DNA from: Undaria pinnatifida
Lineage: Eukaryota > Sar > Phaeophyceae > Laminariales > Alariaceae
NCBI GenBank assembly: GCA_012845835.1
Contig: JABAKD010000009.1
Coordinates: 14,292,274-14,356,273 of the forward strand
Direction: 5' to 3'
DNA length: 64,000 nt
Position 1 is the first letter of the stretch. The number at the start of each line of letters is the position of its first letter. Shown here piece after piece: positions 34,094 through 45,200 of this stretch. The notes under the pieces were generated by a model that was not told the DNA's origin, searched no databases, and saw nothing but the letters and a program-made list of their open reading frames with translations. The position numbers and the translations under genes are program-made.

Positions 34094-36315
34094 ATTTTCG
34101 CTCCCAAAACCACCCAGATCGAGTTCTGACCACTATTGCTTGCTGCTGTCAGAACCGCGTGCCTGGCTGGTTCTCTGCTGCTGCAGTTAGAAAAAGAAGC
34201 AAGAACACTGACTTGCTGTCCTGCTTCCTGCTCGACTGGGACTGCGGTGGGGGGGGGGTGTTGGGACCCACCCGGACAATCTCCGCCACTAAGATGGGAA
34301 CGAACGCCGCTGACTCTCTCCAACAATCTCTAGCCTCTCTCTCGCGTGCGGCGTGCGAGTGCTCTCTCTCTTTCCGAGTTGAAAGATTGAATTTTTCCTC
34401 AGGCAATGTACTGACGGGCCCTGGGAAAGATCGAAACTCGGAGAGTTTGGTCGATTTTCAAGGACCTAAATGGAAAGGAGAGAGAGAAAATAGTGGAAGG
34501 GGTTGGTTGGGCCGTAGGTTGAGGTGCGGGCGGGGTGCTTGTCGTGCAACGATCAGTACGAGTATGTGTGTGAGGAAAAGAGCAGAGGATGGTGTTTTTA
34601 TTTTACGTTGGATTTTTTCGTTTTTTGTTTGTTTCTTTGACCCGCTTTTTGGTGTATTTACGCAGTCCGACCATCCATCCACAGCAGTCCATGCAAAAAC
34701 ACCGCTCAGGCAATTTTGCAACCGAGTAGTCTAGACATCCACCTTGCTGTTGATTGCTTTGCTGCCTCGCTTGGCCGCAGAGCTAGCTCTTCTTGCTACT
34801 GGCGGGAGGCTTTTCGAGTAGCTCGAGAGCCTCTATGTGGGTGCTTGCAACGAGACATCACCTTGCTTTTCCAAAACAGTACGGATTGTAAACTGGCGGC
34901 GACCCTGCCTCCCCACCTCCTCCCCGCTCTCGGAAAAACACACAAGAACAGGAAACGGGGGGTCACTGCTGTTGTTAGATTAAATGCACGGCTACCAGGC
35001 CAATGGCGGCTACAACACATAACACGGAAGCTCGGGCGTGTTTTCATACCTGACGGCGAATGCCAAACCTCGCTGCTCTCAAGCCGGGTCTGTTGAGTAC
35101 CCCTGGCCAATGGCGCAGGCTCTACGTGCTTTAGCTCTTGTCACACAAGCACACAGAGTGCCAGCGAAGAAGTTAGGTGACTTGAAAAAACTTGTCTCTC
35201 TTTATCGTGGTTGCAATCCACGGGGCAAAATCTCCCCCGATATCAGGGGGGCATGGCACGAAGCGAAGCACCCAGCCTGTCTCTTCGCCCCGACTCAAAC
35301 GGCGCGGGATCAGTAAGTCGAGAGGGATTGATAGAAGTCCTGGGCCAAAATCCACAAACCGCAAGTAAACCAACAGCACCCTGCTGCCGCCTCATCCCCA
35401 AAAAAATGTGGAAACCCTTGCATGCGATGTTTGGGGTAGTATCTCCAAACATCCCCGGGTGATCTGGGGAACGAAAGCAAGTTGACCTTGTTGCGCTACA
35501 AGCACAGCGTGTGCTGCTTTTCTCTCGTAGCTGGGCGCTGCGACGAGGTAGACCTTCATGGGCCTGCGCAAGACCCGTAGGCGGCTTCTGAAGCCTTGGC
35601 CGTTCCTGGAGAAAGCGGCGTGCTCTCTCTCCTTGTTGGTAGTTGCCCTGTCCGACGGCAACTACTCCTGCTGCCGTGGAGCAGCAGCAGCAGGTGCGGC
35701 CGAAGAGATAGAACGATGGCGTGTAGAACGAGGCTGCCGCTATGCATGGCTACAGCTGTTCGTGGGGATCGAAGTGAAGTTTGCGCGCCTATTGAATAGC
35801 CCTATGAATATCTAGCTCCGTACAAACAACACGCTGTGCTCGAGCAAAGTGGCTGCTGCTGTTGTTCCACGTTGTACTCCACTATGTCGCGACGAATGTT
35901 CTCATCATTGCGTGATTTTCGAAGAGAGTCCGCTGGCAGCGCGAGTATCACACACAGCAGCAGCAGTACTCTGCTTGGTACTCTGTGCTCAGTGATACTC
36001 GTTGGTATGCTTGCATAATGACAATCCGATCCATTCACTCTCTGCTTCGTGCACTCGTCCTGCCATATTTATGTACTTGTGGCTGCAGGCCTTGGCCAAG
36101 GCGTGCTCTCGCCTCTGGCGCAGCTGACAGTCATCAACGCCCAGGTGGAGCGAGACGATATGTACTACTTCCAGGTACGATGATACTCGATTATGTAGTT
36201 CCACTATGCGTTGAAATGTAAGGCTTGTTTAATCTTCATATTAAACTCACAACACTCCTTATATTTAAGTTCATCTGCGGTACATTCCTGGTATGATATG
36301 GTGCGTACATGTACG

Positions 36316-36317
36316 AC

Positions 36318-36362
<45 letters not shown>

Positions 36363-36384
36363 GGTTGTTGTTGTTGTTGTTGCA
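36316..36384 (+). repeat. (TTG)n microsatellite
   Basis: Around 23 TTG/TGT triplets with one TGG interruption. Confidence 0.95.
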
Positions 36385-36547
36385 TGTTTGTTCTCACATC
36401 AACTCGCATAATCAAGTCCGTGGTCACAGGACAGGCTCCAGTCACTCTGGAGCTGAGGAATACCCCAGGGACAAAACACGGTACGATACTCTTGCTAAGC
36501 TTCCCCTTCGGGATGCATGGATGTACATGTTCTTCACACTAGAATGA

Positions 36548-36700
36548 TATTTCCACCCATCTACATCCAGCACAACAAGCGTCCGTGGCGATGCCTCCTA
36601 CCCTGTTAGCCGCTAGAGGAGCGAGCTCTGTGGTCACAAACTACAGCAGTACGAGACAAAATGATACACATTGCAAAATACAGCAAGGTTACTCGGCCAT
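36548..36700 (+). repeat. Dispersed repeat D, copy 4
   Basis: CCATCTACATCCAGCACAAC, GCGTCCGTGGCGATGCC, GAGCTCTGTGGTCACAAACT and TACGAGACAAAATGATACAC in order. Confidence 0.6.
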
Positions 36701-36729
36701 ATACGCTGAACCGCAATGAGCACGCGGCA

Positions 36730-36876
36730 AGGCAGGTTGGCTTCAAATCCCGGGGGATGTCGCAAGTTGAAAAGGGGGCAAAACTCTGGTGTAACAACTG
36801 AAGGAAAACAATTAGCCACTGCACAAGTAACCCGGCAAGTCACACCGACCAGTCCATAACGAGTTTATAGCTTAGT
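36730..36876 (+). repeat. Dispersed repeat C, copy 3
   Basis: Contains GGTTGGCTTCAAATCCCGGG and GGATGTCGCAAGTTGAAAAG, matching the 24.4-kb copy. It follows a dispersed repeat D copy directly. Confidence 0.6.
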
Positions 36877-37034
36877 CCATATGCCTGGTATACCCGCAAA
36901 CTTCCTTGCCAGCATCAGCTAAATCAGAACCTGCAGTGGGCTGTGGGGGGCTGCGATTTATCATTTTTCTGGTCGCACGCAGCTGGCTCGTGACCCCTGC
37001 TTTTCGTGTGTGTGTGTGTGTTCTTCACATTAAA

Positions 37035-37130
37035 CCGTTCTTCTACTCGTCGACATCCAGCACACCCAGTGTCCGTACTGATTCTTCACCCTAGAAAGAT
37101 CAGCTCTGTGGTCACAAGCCACGACACAGA
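37035..37130 (+). repeat. Dispersed repeat D, copy 5
   Basis: GACATCCAGCACACCCAGTG, TCCGTACTGATTCTTCACCC and CAGCTCTGTGGTCACAAGCC. It lies about 490 bp from copy 4 in the same orientation. Confidence 0.6.
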
Positions 37131-38121
37131 GATAATGCATCGTAATGCATTCGACAACGCAATGTCATGCCCTAGTACTGGGTACGACAGGCACAACATA
37201 CATACGTCAGCAACAGAAATACATTGGAAGAGAGAAATACGAAATAAACAAAAACAAAAACAAAAACAAAAAACAAAAACAAAATAAGAAAACTTTCGTA
37301 CCCGTACATGAGTCTAGCGTTTAGCGCACAATTTACCAGATAAGACGTTGGAGGTGAATTTAAGGTCCATTTTGTCATCCCTATTAATGACCAAACGTTC
37401 CTTACATATCCGTCTATTGTGGTTTGTGTTACGTCTGCCTTTCCTCCCTCTTTCGAGCAGGGGTTTCAATCTTATGATACAAACGCAGTGAAAAAAACGA
37501 TTGCCCTGCGCGTGGTGCTCTGATCTATGATGGTGGATGTATCGTCATCAACCCGCGGCCGGCTTTGGTAAGAAAGAGCCCTGCAAGAAGCCACCCCCAG
37601 CCTGAAGATTGCGGGGAAATAAGAAGCTATCGAGCGGTTACCTAAAGTTACTACATTATTAAAACAATTTTATGGAAGACATCCTTTGTCAGATAAGAGA
37701 TCCAGCCGTGGGCCAATATCCGTGCGCTGCTGCTGCTGCACTGCTTTTGATACCATACGTTGGTACGCATCGTGCCAGCACCAGCGCTTTACTCGAGCAA
37801 CTATGATTCAATGCTAACATGTGTGTCCTATAGCAGTACGCACTTAACCTATACAAGGTACCTGGTATACTCACTCTGCCCTTGATCACACCTTACGGTC
37901 TAAAGGATGAAGAACCATTGCGCACGGAAACGGCGTGTGCTTATAGATGGATGTCGCTGGTTTGGAAGCAAGAAAGAAGTAACTCCAAAGACTCCAAAGA
38001 CAGCGACGCCCAACACACAGACGAGCAAATATAATGATGCTGTGCGGATTTTTTATGCATGCAGACTGTTTCATGATGTTACACACATGTTTCTTGAATA
38101 CTAACAGCGGGAAGGGAAGCA

Positions 38122-38219
38122 CATGGTGAAAAAGACGAAACACCGAAAAGGCTCAAAGACGCTCGTGGCTCATGGTGAAAAATACGAAACACCGAAAAGG
38201 CTCACAGACGCTCGTGGTG
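38122..38219 (+). repeat. 49-bp tandem duplication
   Basis: CATGGTGAAAAA.ACGAAACA, CCGAAAAGGCTCA.AGACGCT and CGTGG occur twice in succession with three differences. Confidence 0.85.
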
Positions 38220-39654
38220 TGTCCGCTCCTCCAATGCAGATAGAGAGATTCGCCGCTGTCTCGTGGTTTCCCGTGATCGTTTTCGATCTTCATATTGTAA
38301 CGATTCTACGTAAACACACCAATGGAAACAAATATAAAAACAAAAACAATCAGAAACGCGCTCACCATATTTTCATTACTCAATTCCATTGACAGTCAGG
38401 GGGGGGGGGTCGGGGAAGCAGCAGCGGGGTGCAGAGGCGGGGGCAGGGACAGTTTATCGACAACGTTGTCTGTGATGCAGTGTGTATCCTTCAAAATAGC
38501 AGTACCGGCAGCAATAGCAGCAGTAGTAGTACCGGTTACGTTCGAGTAGTGTTGGCGACGGCCTATCCATCTCCCCGGCTCTACTACGTACTGCCTCTTT
38601 CGAGACGAACGCCAGTTCGGAGACGAACCGCCTCTGCACTGCCCTGCACACAGCGCACACAATGCGACGCGACTCAACACAACGCGACGCAACGCAGCAC
38701 AATGCAAAGCGACGCGCACGGCGACGCGCGTGCGCCTGGACGCGATGTGTCATGACCCCTCCACCCCCCGTATAGCCCAGTCACCGGCATGGCGCAGCTA
38801 TGGTCTAGATGTAGCTGTGTCCCTATTCCCTACCTATTTGTACGCCTTTGGATTTGGCTCGGTGGTGCATTTAGCCTCGTGTATGTAGGGTCAGAATGGG
38901 GTGCTGTGCATGATGACGTGACGTCGCTCGTCGCTACGTAGCAGCTGCCGCATTAGCATGAGAGGGAAGGCGGGTTGGCTTCGTGTTTTTGCGTGGAAGG
39001 AGGGTCGAAAGGGGCGATGGGGGGCTGAAGGAAGGAAGAAGAGAGAGGGGGGGGTGAAAGGGGGGAGAGGAGAGAGGGGGCGGTGGGAGGGAGGAAGGGG
39101 GGGAGGGAGGGAAGCGAGGGGAAGGGGGGTAGGAGGGGGGGGAAGGGAGAAACGAGGGGGGGGGGGGGGGGGATGGAGGGGAGAGCCGCTGGAAGGTCAT
39201 GGCTCCGGTCGTGGACTCTGCACAATGCCTGGTTGTGTGCGACTGCGAGACACAAGGCGCGCATTTTTTTTTTCACAATACACTAGCCGTCGACGTAAAC
39301 TTACCTGTAAACCTGCAGGTTTTTCAGCCGTTGGCCTGCGAGAAAAACATCACCAGATATACACGACCACACACCCGCCGCTCACGGAGGAATAAAAAAG
39401 TTGCTCCTGCCGCTCGGTGCTCCGCAACGGTAACGACCGGCAGCCGCCTGACCCCCCAACCCCCACACGTCGGTCTGCCTTTCCGCCAGCGGCAGAGCCT
39501 GGCCGGGTCCGGTCCGGTCTGGTGTGCGGCGTGTGATACTATTGTAGGCAGTACATGCTGCGGGCACCTCCACAGGCCCCCGTGAGGGCGCGAGGCTATA
39601 CCAGAGCCGGCGGCTTTACAGTACGGTATGCCTACAGCAGTAATAACAAGCAGG

Positions 39655-39775
39655 GTAATGAGAAAGGCAGGCTGAGCTTTATAGGAATATACGAAATCCG
39701 GGAGCCGTTACTGCGGTATAGAACGCGCCCTCTCTCAAGCGAGAAACGCAGCCTGTCAGTACTTGCGTTTCTGAT
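39655..39775 (+). repeat. Dispersed repeat E, copy 2
   Basis: AGGCTGAGCTTTATAGGAAT, ACGAAAT and AGAACGCGCCCTCTCTCAAG match the 55.8-kb copy best. Confidence 0.45.
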
Positions 39776-40179
39776 TTAAGTGTCCTTTGCTGTACTTGCT
39801 ATCAGACATGCTCTATCAATAACTACGACGAATATTGGCAGAGCCTGATTTTAACCGCGCTCGGTTGCGTCACAGATTTGTAACGTACGCACCACCTCGC
39901 ACAAGAGACTCGCCCGGCTGCCGTACATACCACACTCGGCTCTCCTCGACGAACGGTGGGCGAGGGCAAAAGGTAGACGTGCACGTCAAACCTCTTTAGA
40001 ACTGCACCCACACTTTTGGGGACAATCAGATTCCTTTTTGTTTTTTTGTTATGGAGCCACGTTTGCAGTTGTAACAGAGCTCAGCCACGGGGCTGCTTAT
40101 GTCTCGTATCGTATAGGTTATACGTGGTTGCTGTTGTTAATAATTATTAATTACAGTGATTGATAATGGCGGTGTCGCA

Positions 40180-40740
40180 GTTGAGGAACGACCATAGCAC
40201 CGCCGCCGCCGCCGCCGTTAGCAGTTGCGTCTCATAGGCGGAGTCAGTACGTAGCCAAACGGACGGTGCTGAATCGCTCCGTATTTTCATCGGCCGCTCG
40301 TTGACCGAACCACGAGAAGTTTCTTCCCCCCCACCCTTCATTCTTTTGTGTTTTAGCCCGATCGTCGACCAAACGACCAAACCACATGGAACCGCGGCCG
40401 TCCGCCGCCGATTCGGTGTGCTGCTTGGTCCACGGCGACCGAACGATGCGCGAAGCCACGGTCGTCTTCACGACTGCTTCCGTTTTTTATTCTATCTTGT
40501 CTCTGTCGCTCGCGGACAGAACGGCGCAGAATTGCCGCCGCCCCAGCCTCCATGTCCGTTTTTTTTTGTTCTCGGTCGCCGATCGACTGACTGACGCAGA
40601 TTTTGCGCTGACGTCTCCACCGTTATTGCCGTGTTTTTGCTCGGTCGCCGACCGAACGGCGCGGAATCGCGGCCGTCCCTGCCAGCGCTTGGGTGTTTTT
40701 TTTGCTCGATCGCCAGGCGCACTCCCGCCGCTCATACCCA
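40180..40740. repeat. Degenerate tandem array containing palindrome TCGGTCGCCGACCGA
   Basis: Four to six diverged units of roughly 90-120 bp combine TTTTTT.TG(C)TCGGTCGCCGACCG with AACGGCGC.GAAT.GC and GGCCGTCC. The best copy is near 40645. Open frames on both strands here are by-products of the repeat. Confidence 0.6.
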
Positions 40741-41423
40741 GACATTGTGCTCGCTCTCATGTATGGTGAAGCGCCAGCCAATGTGCTTTGTTTTGTTGTG
40801 GTTGTTTGCTCCTTCAAAAAGAGAACGCCTTTTTTTTTGCTGAGTTTCTTTCTGCCCCTTGGGCGGTTTTATTCGTTTCGGGTTTTGTCTACGCCGCTGC
40901 AGGCGTTCCCTCACCCACCACACATTGCCTGCTTGCCGGCTGCCCGGCCTGTTATCCTTACGCATTACTTCAAAGTATGAGATTATGAGCGGTTGCGTCA
41001 TCCTGACGCTGAAACCTATATACCTGGTACACAATAACTTACCAGGTAACTCGTAGACAAGTGTACACTCGTGATGGGAACGCACTTTTTTTTATTATTA
41101 TTACGTTTACTCTGCAGCTCAACTCGTAGGGGTTTTTATTCAGCCCAGGCGACCTTCTGGACAAGCCGTGGTTACAGGTGTCTTATCTTCTCCCACTGTT
41201 TGGATTTTAGGTTGAATGTGTGATGCCGTGGTGCAAGGACTGTTAATAATTCTTATCAGGTACCAGGTATGTTTTTTTTTCTTTAATCCCCCCCCCTGTT
41301 ACGGGTGCTATCCTAGGAGATAGATGATGGCCGCAGACGGCGAAACGGGACGGGGATAGGATAAGCAAGCAGTTTTTATGTAGTATGTGGAAAAAGCGTG
41401 ATGAGCACCCAAATGTTGGAGGT

Positions 41424-41530
41424 GTGTCTATTAGGAGTAGGAACGGTGCTCCGTCTCGAAAGGGATGCGTGGTCAATGGTCCAATGACTAAGGCAAGCAA
41501 CAAATGATTACTTCCCCCCCCACCCCCCCT
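41424..41530 (+). repeat. Short interspersed element with poly-C 3' flank, copy 2
   Basis: Shares GTCTATTAGGAGTAGGAACG, GTGCTCCGTCTCGAAAGGGA and GGCAAGCAACAAATGA with the 46908 copy and again runs into a C-homopolymer tract. Confidence 0.75.
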
Positions 41531-41636
41531 GTTGCGGGTGTGCTCGACGCTTCCCCCCTCCTCCCCCCGCAACGACCATGCAAACCCACCTCCCCTAACC
41601 CCTCCCGCCGAAAAACAGTGTAAAGAACACGCAAGG

Positions 41637-41791
41637 ACGACTTATCGCGCAGCTAGCTAAGTTGAGTATCGGACACTCAATCGGTCACACTCACGAATTA
41701 CAAAATGTGTTTCCAAAGTAGAACACCCCGTGGACGACGTACCATGCAGCTAGCTAAGCTGAGTATCCGACACTCAATCGGTCGCACTCAC
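41637..41791 (+). repeat. Direct repeats of about 58 bp, 96 bp apart
   Basis: GCAGCTAGCTAAG.TGAGTAT and GACACTCAATCGGTC.CACTC occur at 41637-41694 and 41733-41791. Confidence 0.85.
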
Positions 41792-42068
41792 AGCGTACCA
41801 ACTCTGGACGTACAGATAGGGACCGTTGGGGCACTAGTATTGAGTGTAAACTTTCCTTATATTTCCGTCCAAAGTGGTATGTATATGTAATGCTTTTTAT
41901 ATTCAATAGACATGTCATACCGGGTATATTTGTGTGAAGCCGTTAGAACTGCGTGCATGTTGGGGACAAAATATATAAATATACTTCGTATGAAATAGTT
42001 GGATATTGACTAGAACCCCTTTCGTAGTAGTTTAGGGTTTACGGCCTTTTTCATGTGGATGTTGTCAG

Positions 42069-42274
42069 GTCCTGACCGAAGCATGGCAGAGCACGCGCGT
42101 GAGGGTGGCGATCGAGGACTGCACCCCGCGTACCGCGGTCATCGCCTCGTTCGGCGCGGAGCCCACGCCCTCTCGCCACGAGCTACTGGCGCACGTCTCG
42201 CTCGACCGCAACGGAAACGAGACGTGCGGGGTGGACGTCATCACCAGGCCTTCGTACTCGAGGGACGGAGTCTG
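42069..42274 (+). CDS. TMEM8: TMEM8-like exon 1 of those seen
   Basis: After GTTGTCAG it reads VLTEAWQSTRVRVAIEDCTP, then RTAVIASFG and SLDRNGNETCGVDVITR. It ends in phase 2 (..DGVW) at the donor GTGGGT. Phase 0 at its 5' side shows at least one upstream exon exists. The family match is weak here and rests mainly on splicing continuity. Confidence 0.7.
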
Positions 42275-45200
42275 GTGGGTTTGCGTGTGTGATGTTTGCT
42301 GTACTGTAAAAGCGATCGGCTTGTTGGTTTTTGTGTTCGGTTGGGAAGTTGGGCAGTTGGTTGGTTGTTCGGTTGATTTGGTGTGTACTATAGAACGTTC
42401 AGCTGGTTGGGTGGGTGGGTGGGTGGGTGGATGGGCTGGGTGGTCGGGTGGTTTAGTTTAGTTGGAGTGGTTGATTGGTTGGGATGTTGGGTGGTCAGTT
42501 GGTTGGATTGTGTGTGCTTGGTGGCTTGATTGATTGGTGGGTTGGTTTGGTTTGGTTGGCTGGTTGGTTGGTTGGTTGGTGGGTTGGTGTAGTTGGTTGG
42601 TTGGTGTAATTGATTGGATGGTTAATGGATTGTTTGGTTGATTTGGTTTGTTTGTTTTTCAGTTGGTTGGTTGGTTGGTTGCTCCGTTATCTGTTTGCTT
42701 TGGTTCGTCGGTTGATTGTTTTGGTTGATCTGTCGGTGGGTTAAATAGATGGTTGGATCGATAGTTGGTTGATTGGTCGGGTGAATAGTTGGTTGGTTGG
42801 TTGGTTGACCCGTTTGTTTGTCGCTTGGTTAATTTAGTTGATTGCTGTATGGTTTGGTTTGTTGATTCATTGGTCGGTTGATTGGTCGGTTGCTGGGTTG
42901 GTTGGTTGGGTGCGTGGATGGGTGTTTGACGTTGCGTCGGATCGGCAGCTGGAAAATATTTTCGTCGTGTGTGTCGGGGTAGTATATGATTACCAGGTAT
43001 GCCCTACGCGACGATACGGAGCCTGAAACGTGTTGGTGACGGTAGTCATCATTCTGCCGCGGACGCAAAAATTGTCGGGATAATCCTGCTTGCTTGCAGC
43101 GGGTATGTAGCGTGAGAGCGCGATCGAGTCAAAAGCTGCCCCTCCCTCCATCCCTCCCTCCCTATTTGCTTTTGCGGCAAGGGCAGGCACTTTGCCGTGG
43201 TGGGAGGGTCTCCACTGCACGGAGAGCGGTACTTCGCCGGGCCTCCGGACAACTTAGCTTTCGAAGCCTCCGTCATCGCGGAGGTGTGTCGGGGGTCACA
43301 GAGCGGGCGGGTCCTTCCAACGGCAGTACGATCGGTTTTTACTACTTTAGCGTCACGTTTCTCCACCGCCGCCCGCTTTTTGTTCAACAATAGACGTGAA
43401 TAAACTGCAGCAGCAGTGCCTTATTTTTATCTCCACGTTAGCGATGCAAGCCTTGGTGCTACTGAACAGAAGCCGCGGTATGGTTTCAGCCACTAGGAGA
43501 GGGAGGAGAGCGCGGGGGGGGGAGGGGGGGACGACTGAACAGAAGCCGCGGTGTATTTTCCGGCGTTAGGAGAGGAGCGGGAGCGGGTGGGGGGGGGGGA
43601 GGGCGCATCCCTGTGGCCATGCACTGCACGGCAAGGTGCCCATTTGCCTTCTCTCTTTTCTGTCGGTGCTTGCGACCGAAACTGGCTGCCGCTGCCGCCG
43701 CCGCTGCCGCTGCCGCTGCCGTTTCTACCCGCTGACGCTTCCCGCGGCGGCGGAGGTGACGACGGTGAATACTCTGGTGTGCAGCCGGCGTTTGCGTCTT
43801 TCATCAGTTTTGGTGGTGGTGGTGGTGGTGGTGTTGGTCACCTGTTAAATTTGTCGCTGTCGTACGCTAGGGTCGATTTCTCAACTTCCTGCGGTGGAGA
43901 GGTAAGCTGGTGTTGCGTGCTTCGCCTCACTCGGCATGTGCTGGATACCACAGAGATTGTGTCTTGCCGGGCGCAACGGCGCTTATTTTAATAGTATCAA
44001 AATAAACGTCGTCGGGGGCGAGAGATATTCAAATCGACTGTTATATACGCTGCTTTCAACGTGTTTTCCTCTCTTCCTTCCTCGCTTCTTCCCTCTCCGG
44101 GGCCTCCACTACATGGAATATACCAGGTATATAACGTATAACCCGACCCCAAGGACGGTAACCAATCTCGATGTCTATAACCGATTCCAACGACGAAAAC
44201 ACCGCCCTTGCCGCCGCCGCCACCGCCGCCGCTGTTGTCGCGTCTACCCCCGCTAGAATGTTGTGTACCCCACCCTTGATCGGGGCAATGCGGCGCCGGG
44301 CGACTGTGTCCGTAGGATAGCTATCCCTCCCGCGGTGGTTCCGACCATCACGGGCCCGCCAGGGTCGTCGTTGAAGCACGGCGGAGGAGGAGGCGGCGGT
44401 GGAGCGGGGGCGGCGAATTTTTTGCCGACGATGGGCAGGTTTCTTGGTGAGCCGAGGCGGCAGGCGACAGGGAAGGATTTAGTGTTGTTGTATTGCGTGC
44501 CTTATATGCCTTGTGTGTCCTCCCGGGTACGGGGTAGGGGCACGCGTCGCGCTCATTCGCTCGTGTGTTGGTGTGTTTTTTCGTCGTCTTCCATGTCGGT
44601 TGGTTCGGTGTGCTGTGGTTTTGTGCGGTCGGTGTTGTAGGTAAACCTGCGATTCAAGCGGTGCCTTCGAGAAGAAACGACCCTTGTAAATACGTAAGTT
44701 TTCCCACGCACATAGCCTATGTTACCTTCTCCCCCCCACCCCCAACCCCCCCTCTTTATATCTGGACAGGGGGCAGCGCCAGCGATCGTTCCGGTGAAAA
44801 CGGAGGGGATGACGACAACGCACCGCCCAATCATTCCATCCCTCCTTCTTGGCTCGGCGCCTTCACCGTGTCTCCCTATGACGAGATCATCACCGTGCCC
44901 TTCCAGTTGTCCGCCCTAGTAGACGCGGAGGAGGCGACGTCGGCTGGCGGTAACGCCATCCAAGGGGTGGGGGGGGGTGGGGGGCGGTATAATGGAGGCG
45001 AAGCGGGGGAGGGGGGAGCCAAGGGGAAGGGAGGGGTTCAAACTAGGAGGGTACAGGAAAATGTTGAGATGCTGGGAGATGTAGGAGGAAGAGGAGGAGG
45101 GCGGTATGGAGGGATTAAGCATAGGAGGGCAATGGAAAATATCGAGATCGTGGGAGAAGGAGGAGGAGGAGGAGGAAGAGGAGGAGGGGGAGGGAGCAGC

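Larger units (their letters stand above)
34094..42068. other. Spacer between divergent XPO1 and TMEM8-like genes
   Basis: About 8 kb; both promoters and the missing 5' exon(s) of the TMEM8-like gene should lie here. I see dispersed repeats C and D (36.5-37.1 kb), a TTG array (36316-36384), a 49-bp tandem (38122-38219), G-rich sequence (38990-39185), degenerate palindromic repeats (40180-40740) and two direct repeats (41637-41791). No reading frame was recognised. No core promoter could be named with confidence. Confidence 0.5.

Noticed and set aside
34075-34734. 219-codon plus-strand open frame
   Set aside because: It overlaps XPO1 exon 1 on the opposite strand and its upstream region, shows no domain, and has no splice or family support.
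39199-39585. 128-codon plus frame
   Set aside because: Starts in G-rich simple sequence, no domain, no splice continuity with a recognised gene.
40386-40980. Hydrophobic frames upstream of the TMEM8-like gene, considered as its signal-peptide exon
   Set aside because: They lie in or beside the degenerate palindromic array, no donor joins them in frame to 42069 convincingly, and alternatives are equally good.
44641-44693. Possible extra micro-exon of the TMEM8-like gene with a strong GTAAGT donor
   Set aside because: Using that donor breaks the frame of exon 5. The gene model joins in frame without it, though use of the earlier GTAAAT donor cannot be excluded.
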